In this document: positions 58,487 through 64,000 of the stretch, one piece after another
How the letters are laid out: each line of letters opens with the position of its first letter
Numbering within the stretch: the stretch's first letter is position 1
Assembly (NCBI GenBank): GCA_036403155.1
Contig: DASWRM010000029.1
Span: forward strand, 1-64,000
Length of the DNA: 64,000 nucleotides
Source: Gaiellales bacterium
GTDB lineage: Bacteria; Actinomycetota; Thermoleophilia; Gaiellales; JAICJC01
Direction of reading: 5' to 3'
Position numbers and translations under genes: made by a program
The notes under the pieces: model-generated
Databases searched by the model: none
Seen by the model: the letters and a program-made list of their open reading frames with translations, nothing else
Told to the model about the DNA's origin: nothing

Positions 58487-59236
58487 GTGACGACGACGAT
58501 CCTGGAACGCAACGCCGCGCCGGGGATCCACCGCGTCGACCAGGCATACGTCAACTGGTACGCGGTCGAGGACGGCAGCGAGCTCACCATCGTCGACGCG
58601 GGGCTGCCACGGTCGTGGTCGGCGCTGAGCCGGCTGCTTCGCCTGCTCCGACGGCCGCTCTCCGCAGTCTCTGCGCTCGTGCTCACCCATGCGCACTTCG
58701 ACCACACGGGATTCGCGGCGCGGCTGCAGCGCCGTGGCGTCCCTGTGTTCATCCATGAGATGGATGCCAGCCTCTTGACGCATCCGCTGCACTACCAGCA
58801 CGAGGCGCCGAGGAGCAGGTACCTGCGCCACCCGGGCTTTGCGCGCGCCCTGGGGGCGATGGTGCTGGCCGGGATGCCGTTGACGCGTGGCACGACGCCG
58901 AGCACGACCTTCGCCGACGGCGAGGTGCTGGACGTTCCCGGGCGGCCGCGCGTCGTCTTCACCCCAGGCCACACGTTCGGGCACTGCGCGCTTCACCTCC
59001 CCGACGCGGGCACCGTCATCGCCGGCGACGCCATCGTGACGTTCGACATCTACAGCCAGCAGCTGGGGCCGCGGATCGTGGCGGCGGGAGCGACGGCATC
59101 GGTTCCGGAGGCGCTCGATTCGCTTGCGCGGTTCCAGGCGTTGGATGCCGACACGCTGCTCCCAGGGCATGGCGACCCCTGGCATGGCTCGATGTCGGAC
59201 GCCGCCCACCGAGCGCGCCAGGCCGGGCCTGCATGA
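58487..59236 (+). CDS. MBL-fold metallo-hydrolase
   Basis: This 249-residue protein has the metallo-beta-lactamase fold with HAHFDH (zinc ligands) at about 66-71, PGHTFGHCALHL, GDAIVTFD and LPGHGDPW. It resembles cytosolic hydrolases of glyoxalase II or lactonase type. The GTG start is 1 base after the previous gene's stop. The substrate is unknown. The four genes from here to the flippase-like protein have the same direction and little space between them. Confidence 0.9.
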   Translation: MTTTILERNAAPGIHRVDQAYVNWYAVEDGSELTIVDAGLPRSWSALSRLLRLLRRPLSAVSALVLTHAHFDHTGFAARLQRRGVPVFIHEMDASLLTHPLHYQHEAPRSRYLRHPGFARALGAMVLAGMPLTRGTTPSTTFADGEVLDVPGRPRVVFTPGHTFGHCALHLPDAGTVIAGDAIVTFDIYSQQLGPRIVAAGATASVPEALDSLARFQALDADTLLPGHGDPWHGSMSDAAHRARQAGPA

Positions 59237-59502
59237 GCCTGCTGGCCGGCGCCGGCCAGGCAGTGCTCGTGGGCGCGGGCCTGATCGTGGTGCTCGCGAT
59301 CGCCGCCGCCCCGTTTGCGCTTGCGCCGGAGCGGCGGCCGGGTCCAACGGCGGGCGTGTTCGTCGGCGAGCGGGAGGGGGAGCGGCTCGACCGCCAGGAG
59401 CGTGAGGTGGAGGACGCCGACTCCGTCGCCGGCCCGGCGATCGACCGTGGAGCAGGCGGCCCTCAGGGCACCCAGGCGCCGAGTGGCGGGTTGCCGACGT
59501 GA
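59233..59502 (+). CDS. Small single-pass membrane protein, 89 aa
   Basis: This 89-residue protein has an N-terminal helix GQAVLVGAGLIVVLAIAAAPFAL and a charged, disordered tail (EREGERLDRQEREVEDADSV). Its ATG overlaps the MBL gene stop in ATGA. No family recognised. It may anchor to the membrane with the tail in the cytosol. Confidence 0.7.
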   Translation: MSLLAGAGQAVLVGAGLIVVLAIAAAPFALAPERRPGPTAGVFVGEREGERLDRQEREVEDADSVAGPAIDRGAGGPQGTQAPSGGLPT

Positions 59503-59521
59503 CCCCGGGCCGGGGGGCGCG

Positions 59522-60133
59522 GTGACCTCGATCGTCTCGCTCCCAAGCGCGGTGACGTACCCCGCGCTGTTCCTGCTCGTGCTCGCCGAGTCGGGCGGGC
59601 TCCCCGTGCCGGGCGAGTCGAGCATCATGGTCGCCGCCCTGACGGCGTCGCGCGGCTCCCTGTCGATCGTCGCGGTGCTGGTGATCGGCAGCGCAGCCGC
59701 GGTGATCGGCGACAACCTCGGGTACCTGGGCGGCCGCGTGTTCGGTCGTCGTGTGCTGCTGTGGGGGAGCTGGCAGCGCGACCGGCGGCGCCGCTGGCTG
59801 GAGGAGGGCGACCGCTTCCTCGACGACCACGGCGCCGTGGCGGTGATCGGCGGCCGCTGGCTGCCCGTGGCGCGGTTCACCGTCGCCTGGCTGGCCGGCA
59901 TCAACCACATGCCGTGGCGACGGTTCGTCGTCTGGAACGCGATCGGCGGCGTCAGCTGGGTGACGACGATCGGGCTCGCCGCGTACTTCATCGGCCACGC
60001 CGCCGAGAGTGCGATCACCGCGCTTGGCCTGGTTGGGCTGTTCGGCCTCGTCGTCGCTCTGGCCGGCCACGGGATCTGGAGCAGGCGCACATCGCGCGCA
60101 CCCCGGCGCGCGGCCGGCGGCCGCTCTGGCTGA
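59522..60133 (+). CDS. DedA family membrane protein
   Basis: This 203-residue DedA-type protein has the pattern LFLLVLAESGGLPVPGESSIMVAALTAS, IGDNLGYLGGRVFGRRVL, DRFLDDHGAVAVIGGRWLPVARFTVAWLAGINHMPWRRFVVWNAIGG, and the last helix. DedA proteins are lipid scramblase/transporter-like proteins with a role in undecaprenyl-phosphate or other lipid turnover. The start GTG 59522 gives a good N-terminus. It is in the same run as the MBL and flippase genes, possibly one operon. Confidence 0.9.
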   Translation: MTSIVSLPSAVTYPALFLLVLAESGGLPVPGESSIMVAALTASRGSLSIVAVLVIGSAAAVIGDNLGYLGGRVFGRRVLLWGSWQRDRRRRWLEEGDRFLDDHGAVAVIGGRWLPVARFTVAWLAGINHMPWRRFVVWNAIGGVSWVTTIGLAAYFIGHAAESAITALGLVGLFGLVVALAGHGIWSRRTSRAPRRAAGGRSG

Positions 60134-60195
60134 GAGCGCCGAGCGGAGCCGTCCGGCCGCTTGGCGGCGCAGACTACGGGGCATGGTGTTCGCGC

Positions 60196-61281
60196 ATGGC
60201 GACCCACCAGCATCCCCGCAACGCGGCCGACCCGATGCCTGCGGCGATGCCGCGAGCACCGCGCAGGCCGGCCGGCCGTCGCATCCTCGGCACGGCGGTC
60301 GCGCTCGCGGTCGTCATCGCGGTGTTCGCCGTGCTGCTCCCGCGGATCGCCGATTACGGCGACGTCTGGGGGGTGATGTCTGGTTTGTCAACGCGAGAGC
60401 TGGCTGCGCTGGCAGCCGCGACGATCATCAACCTCGCGACGTACGCGCCGCCCTGGATGGCTGCGCTTCCCGGGCTCGGGTACCGGCAGGCCTCCGTGCT
60501 GACGCAGACGTCGACGGCGCTCTCGATCGCCGTCCCCGGCGGGGATGCGGTGGGGCTGGCCGCGTCCTACGCGATGCTGCGGAGCTGGCGCTACCGGACG
60601 GCAGCGATCGCGGTGGCCGTGCTCGTGACCGCCGCCTGGAATCAGATCGTCAACGTGACGCTGCCGATGCTCGCCCTGGTGCTGTTGCTCCTGACGGGCG
60701 GGTCGAGCCCGCTGCTCCTGACCGCGGGGCTGATCGGCATGGGTGTCGTGGTGGCGCTGACCATCGCGCTGGTGCTCGCGCTGCGCGGAGACCGCCAGGC
60801 GCGGTGGTTGGGCGACCACGCTCAGCGGGTGGTCAACGCGCTGCTCTGCGTCGTGCGCCGGCAGCGGCGCGAGGGGTGGGGCGATGCCGCCGTGGGGTTC
60901 CGGCACGAGACGGTGGGTCTGCTCGCCCGCCGCTGGCACGTGATCACCCTGGCGGCGTTCGCGGGGCATCTCGCGGTATTCGGAGTGCTCATGGTGACGT
61001 TGCGAGCGACCGGGGTCGGCGCGGATCAGGTCAGCTGGGTCGAGGCCATGGCCGCATGGGGCCTGATCCGGTTGCTCACGGCCGTGCCGGTCACCCCGGC
61101 CGGCGTCGGGATCGTCGAGCTCGGGCTGTCCTCGGCGCTGGTCGGGTTCGGCGCCGGGAATGCCAACGCCGTCGCCGCCGTCCTGCTCTATCGGGTGTTG
61201 ACCGTGCTGCCGACACTCGCGCTGGGAGCGGTGTTCGGGCTGACTTGGAGGCGTCAGCGGGCGCCGGAAGCGGCCACGTGA
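60196..61281 (+). CDS. Flippase-like integral membrane protein (LPG synthase TM/UPF0104)
   Basis: This 361-residue protein has about eight helices. It matches the LPG-synthase-type membrane family with ALVVIAVFAVLLPRIADYGDVW, TSTALSIAVPGGDAVGLAASYAMLRSWRYR, WNQIVNVTLPMLALVLLLL and AVPVTPAGVGIVELGLSSALVGFG near the C-terminus. The start ATG 60196 (MATHQHPRNAADP) may be late or early. It is a second flippase-like protein of the window, and follows DedA. A role in lipid translocation is likely. Confidence 0.85.
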   Translation: MATHQHPRNAADPMPAAMPRAPRRPAGRRILGTAVALAVVIAVFAVLLPRIADYGDVWGVMSGLSTRELAALAAATIINLATYAPPWMAALPGLGYRQASVLTQTSTALSIAVPGGDAVGLAASYAMLRSWRYRTAAIAVAVLVTAAWNQIVNVTLPMLALVLLLLTGGSSPLLLTAGLIGMGVVVALTIALVLALRGDRQARWLGDHAQRVVNALLCVVRRQRREGWGDAAVGFRHETVGLLARRWHVITLAAFAGHLAVFGVLMVTLRATGVGADQVSWVEAMAAWGLIRLLTAVPVTPAGVGIVELGLSSALVGFGAGNANAVAAVLLYRVLTVLPTLALGAVFGLTWRRQRAPEAAT

Positions 61282-61296
61282 ATCGCGCCTGACGGC

Positions 61297-61330
61297 GTGC
61301 CGCCACTCCCACGAGCAGCGGGCGCGGCAC
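61297..61330 (+). terminator. Hairpin between convergent genes
   Basis: GTGCCGC (61297-61303) and GCGGCAC (61324-61330) are perfect inverted repeats with a 20-base loop, between the flippase-like gene and the convergent SDR. It could serve both transcripts. Confidence 0.4.
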
Positions 61331-61348
61331 CTCCGACTTGTGTGAACG

Positions 61349-62122
61349 CTACGCCGGCGCGTCGCGCGGGTCGTACCACATGCCGGTCAGCAGGCCCCCG
61401 TCGACGATCACCGTCTCGCCGTTCACGTACGCCGCGTCGTCCGAGGCGAGAAAGCAGATCACGGCCGCCTGCTCCTCAGCGGTCGACGGCCGGCGCATGG
61501 GGATGCGCTCGCGGTACACGCCCGCGATCCGGTCCCATGACTCGTCCATCGTCATCGGTGTGGCCGTCAGCCCGGGGGCGACGGCATTGGTGCGAATGCC
61601 GAGATGGCCCAGCTCGTGTGCGAACCCCCGGGTCATTGCCACCACGCCGGCCTTTGAGACGCAGTAGTGCACGGCAGGCGAATCGGCCACGAAGGCGTCG
61701 ATGGACGCGACGTTGACGATTGCGCCGCCGCCCGCATCGGCCATGTGCCTGGCGGCCGCCTGGGATGCGACGAACGCGCCGGTCAGGTTCGTCTGGAGGG
61801 TGTCCTGCCAGTGCGCCTCATCGATGTCGAGCACCGGGTCGAGCCGTGCGGTGCCGGCGCAATTGACGAGCACGTCGATCCCGCCATGGCGCGCCGCCAC
61901 CGCGCCGACGAGGTCGCGAACCGCCCCGCTGTCGCGCACGTCCAGCGGCTGGGGCACGATCCGCCCGGCCGGTCCCGCTGCGGCCAGCTGCTCGAGCGCC
62001 GCGGTGGATCGTGCGGCCGCCACGACGGTCGCACCCTCGTCGGCCAACCGCGCGGCGGTCGCCCGGCCGATGCCGCTCGAGGCGCCGGTGACGACGGCGA
62101 TCCGGTGGTCGAAGCGACCCAT
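61349..62122 (-). CDS. SDR family oxidoreductase
   Basis: This 257-residue short-chain dehydrogenase has VVTGASSGIGRATAARL for NAD(P)H, CAGTARLDPVLD, NVASIDAFV, HYCVSKAGVVAMTRGFAHEL with catalytic Tyr and Lys, and NGETVIVDGGLLTG near the end. ATG 62122 is used because it is followed at once by the Rossmann motif; a longer frame runs into the divergent glycosyltransferase. It likely reduces or oxidises a carbonyl or hydroxyl; substrate unknown. Confidence 0.92.
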   Translation of the reverse strand: MGRFDHRIAVVTGASSGIGRATAARLADEGATVVAAARSTAALEQLAAAGPAGRIVPQPLDVRDSGAVRDLVGAVAARHGGIDVLVNCAGTARLDPVLDIDEAHWQDTLQTNLTGAFVASQAAARHMADAGGGAIVNVASIDAFVADSPAVHYCVSKAGVVAMTRGFAHELGHLGIRTNAVAPGLTATPMTMDESWDRIAGVYRERIPMRRPSTAEEQAAVICFLASDDAAYVNGETVIVDGGLLTGMWYDPRDAPA

Positions 62123-62234
62123 GTCGGGACGTTCTGTGGCCGTGCGCCGGAGTCCTGCCTGCGGCGCGCTTCGGGCTTGCCAGTACGGACATGCACGGCG
62201 ATGCTTGAGGCGTGCTTGACCACCGGATCCCGGG

Positions 62235-63614
62235 ATGACCTCGTCACGAACCTGGCGCGCGGCGGCGTGCCTGCTCGCCGTCCTGGCGGTCGGGTCGTTC
62301 GCGCGGCTGGACGGGCTGGGAACGCCGGCAACGTTCATCGCGGACGAAGGCTTCTACGCGCCGGATGGGTGCGTCTACGCGGTGGGCAACGCGCGCACCT
62401 GCCAAAGGACGGTGGAGAGCACCCCCGAGCACCCGCCCCTCGGCAAGTGGCTGATCGGCGCCGGCATCCGGGCTGACGGGTTCACCCCAACCGGCTGGCG
62501 GCTCGCGCCCGCGGTGGCAGGCATCCTCACCGTTGGCCTCCTGTTCGTGCTCGCGCTGCTGCTCCTCGACTCCGTGCCGATCGCGGCGTTCACCGCTCTG
62601 CTGCTGGCGGTGGAGCCGCTGCACGTGGTCCAGTCGCGCATTGCGACGCTCGACGTCTTCGTCGCCTTCTTCGGCCTCGCCGCGATCGTCTGCGCGGTGC
62701 TCGACGTGCGGCGCCCGTCCATCCGCCGGCTCCCGCCGTGGCGGCTCGCCGCGGGGGCCGCCGCCGGGGCCGCGGTCGCCTCGAAGTGGTCCGGTGTGCT
62801 TGCGCTGGTCGCCGTGGCGGCGCTGATCCTGTTCGCGAACCGCTCACGTCTGCGCTCCGTGCTGCCGTCGACGGTCGTGGGGCTCGGCGCCGTGCCGATC
62901 GGCGTCTACGTGCTCACGTTCGTTGGGCGGGTGCACGGGAAGCTGCTGGCCCTGCCATGGGCGCACGGCGCACTCGTCCGCGCCTTCGCCCACCGCCAGC
63001 TCTCGATGTGGCGAAATCAGACCGGGCACTTCGCGACGAGCGCCTACCAGTCTCCGCCCTGGTCGTGGCCGCTCCTGCGCAGGGCCGACGCGCACTACAT
63101 CTCGGTCAGCGGGGGCAACGTGCGGGAGGTGCTGGCCGTCGGCAGTCCGCTGATCTGGTGGTGCGGCTTCGCGGCTGCCGCGGCCGCGGTGGCGCTCGCC
63201 GTGCGGTCGCGCGGAACCGATCTGGCCGCGCTCGCCGTCGCGCTCGGCGTCGGCTGCACGTACGTCCCATGGCTGCTGCTCGCACACGGCCGGTCGTTCG
63301 TGTTCCTTTACTACATGACGCCCGTCGTCCCGTTCCTGTGCCTGGCGGTTGGGTGGGCGGCCGTGCGTGTCGGCCATGCGGCCGTCTGGGCGGCCCCGGC
63401 GTTCGCGGTCCTGTCGATCGCGCTGCTGGTGTTCTGGTGGCCTGTTCTGACGGCGCGTCCCGTCGCGTTCGGCGGTTGGCGCGACCGGGTGGTGTTCCAC
63501 CACTGCCGCCCGGAGGATCAGCCGCAGCGGCTGCCCCGTGACCGCAACGGCCGTCCCCTGGCATGGATCCGCGTGCTGCACGGGTCACCGCCTGCGGGCT
63601 GGTGCTGGGTCTGA
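62235..63614 (+). CDS. GT39/PMT-type membrane glycosyltransferase
   Basis: This 459-residue GT-C enzyme has about ten to eleven helices and the protein O-mannosyltransferase motif near the N-terminus: FIADEGFYAPDG (about 34-45, with the catalytic Asp-Glu) and STPEHPPLGKWLIGAGI, with RIATLDVFVAFFGLAAIVCAVLD and ASKWSGVLALVAVAALIL further on. It likely transfers mannose from polyprenyl-phosphate-mannose to exported proteins or an envelope glycan. Its stop abuts that of the convergent DUF2182 gene. Confidence 0.9.
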   Translation: MTSSRTWRAAACLLAVLAVGSFARLDGLGTPATFIADEGFYAPDGCVYAVGNARTCQRTVESTPEHPPLGKWLIGAGIRADGFTPTGWRLAPAVAGILTVGLLFVLALLLLDSVPIAAFTALLLAVEPLHVVQSRIATLDVFVAFFGLAAIVCAVLDVRRPSIRRLPPWRLAAGAAAGAAVASKWSGVLALVAVAALILFANRSRLRSVLPSTVVGLGAVPIGVYVLTFVGRVHGKLLALPWAHGALVRAFAHRQLSMWRNQTGHFATSAYQSPPWSWPLLRRADAHYISVSGGNVREVLAVGSPLIWWCGFAAAAAAVALAVRSRGTDLAALAVALGVGCTYVPWLLLAHGRSFVFLYYMTPVVPFLCLAVGWAAVRVGHAAVWAAPAFAVLSIALLVFWWPVLTARPVAFGGWRDRVVFHHCRPEDQPQRLPRDRNGRPLAWIRVLHGSPPAGWCWV

Positions 63615-64000
63615 TCACATCGGCATCGGGCCGCCGTCCGGCTGGTGCAGGCCCGGCGCGAGCTCGGGGTGGAACAGCACGACGACGGCGAGCACGAGCA
63701 GGCCGGCAGCGGCGCCGTAGGTCATCCACCGCCCGTGTCGCGGGTGTCGTTCAAGGACGACCACGGCGGTGAGCAGCATCATCCACCCGATGCTCATCGC
63801 CCCGAGGGCGAGCAGGCAGGCCATGAGCGGGATGCAGCAGGCGGCGCAGATGCCGCCGTGGAGGACGCCTGCACGGAGATCGCGCATCGACCCGCGCCGT
63901 GCCGTCAGGCGAAACAGGAGCGCGAACGGCGCGCGGCAGTGCCGCAGGCAGCGGGCGCGGAGCGGGGACAGCTGGTAGGCGGCCGTCACCCCGAACACCG
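63615..64000 (-). CDS. DUF2182-like metal-related membrane protein, C-terminal part
   Basis: The gene runs off the window's right edge; about 128 residues are seen. They read TAAYQLSPLRARCLRHCRAPFAL, HGGICAACCIPLMACLLALGAMSIGWMMLLTAVVVLERHPRHG and end GLHQPDGGPMPM. This looks like the C-terminal half of DUF2182 integral membrane proteins, which have Cys pairs and are called metal-binding. An upstream start is missing. Function unknown. Confidence 0.75.
   Translation of the reverse strand, partial: VFGVTAAYQLSPLRARCLRHCRAPFALLFRLTARRGSMRDLRAGVLHGGICAACCIPLMACLLALGAMSIGWMMLLTAVVVLERHPRHGRWMTYGAAAGLLVLAVVVLFHPELAPGLHQPDGGPMPM

Noticed and set aside
55783-58752. A 989-codon open frame on the - strand across FAD protein, carbonic anhydrase and NDH-2
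   Set aside because: It is a composite antisense frame that spans three real genes and has no recognisable domain or sensible start.

Overview
The window is about 64 kb of uniformly high-GC DNA (roughly 70 percent G+C by eye). Genes are packed tightly on both strands, GTG and TTG starts are frequent, and many 4-base ATGA or GTGA stop/start overlaps suggest translational coupling. Several genes appear to start right at the transcript 5' end, with a TANNNT hexamer 6 to 8 bases upstream of the start codon. All this fits Actinomycetota. The hypothetical families recall Thermoleophilia (Solirubrobacterales/Gaiellales), but no rRNA is present and the placement is an inference. I see no insertion sequence, prophage, integrase or CRISPR array.

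Layout. 1-3.8 kb: complex I genes nuoK-nuoL-nuoM (nuoM cut by the edge), coupled behind a prolyl-aminopeptidase-like hydrolase. 4-7.5 kb: YihY membrane protein, glutaredoxin/acetyltransferase fusion, D-aminoacylase-like amidohydrolase. 7.5-12.1 kb: LolA-like protein plus two ABC ATPase/permease pairs in one operon. 12.3-15.3 kb: hypothetical gene, DrrAB-like exporter, methyltransferase. 15.4-22.9 kb: the most interesting region. Six co-directional, mostly overlapping genes encode a medium-chain dehydrogenase, a degenerate 6-pyruvoyltetrahydropterin-synthase-fold protein, a GT4 glycosyltransferase, a methyltransferase, a flippase-like membrane protein and a RibD-type reductase. They face a CDP-alcohol phosphotransferase/sulfatase fusion. 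I propose a biosynthetic module of unknown product, perhaps a glycosylated and methylated pteridine- or pyrimidine-like compound with a membrane link.

23-31.7 kb: GFA, VOC, DHFR-like, methyltransferase, PhyH dioxygenase, P450, tRNA-Arg, an ArsR/AHSA1 pair with a textbook operator, an ATPase bracketed by palindromes, a K+ channel, a VIT-like iron transporter, and tRNA-Ser(CGA). 31.7-36.9 kb: potABCD polyamine-type importer with a divergent TetR regulator. 37-40.5 kb: NDP-forming acyl-CoA ligase, dienoyl-CoA-reductase-like SDR, and a channel-like protein with an odd pore loop; tRNA-Ser(GCT) follows. 41-50.4 kb: GT-C mannosyltransferase, surface proteins, DEAD-box helicase with a structured leader, DUF2156 lysyltransferase-like protein and hypotheticals. 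50.4-56.8 kb: baeRF-type release-factor paralogue, SBP56 methanethiol oxidase with a membrane partner, a divergent cysteine-less tandem rhodanese, a sulfatase relic, an FAD protein and a beta-carbonic anhydrase. 56.8-64 kb: type II NADH dehydrogenase, MBL hydrolase, DedA, a flippase-like protein, SDR, PMT-type glycosyltransferase, and a DUF2182 protein cut by the edge.

Recurring themes are cell-envelope glycan and lipid chemistry (two GT-C transferases, two flippase-like proteins, a separate MprF-like domain), respiratory NADH oxidation by both enzyme types, sulfur handling around SBP56, and small one-carbon or redox tailoring enzymes.
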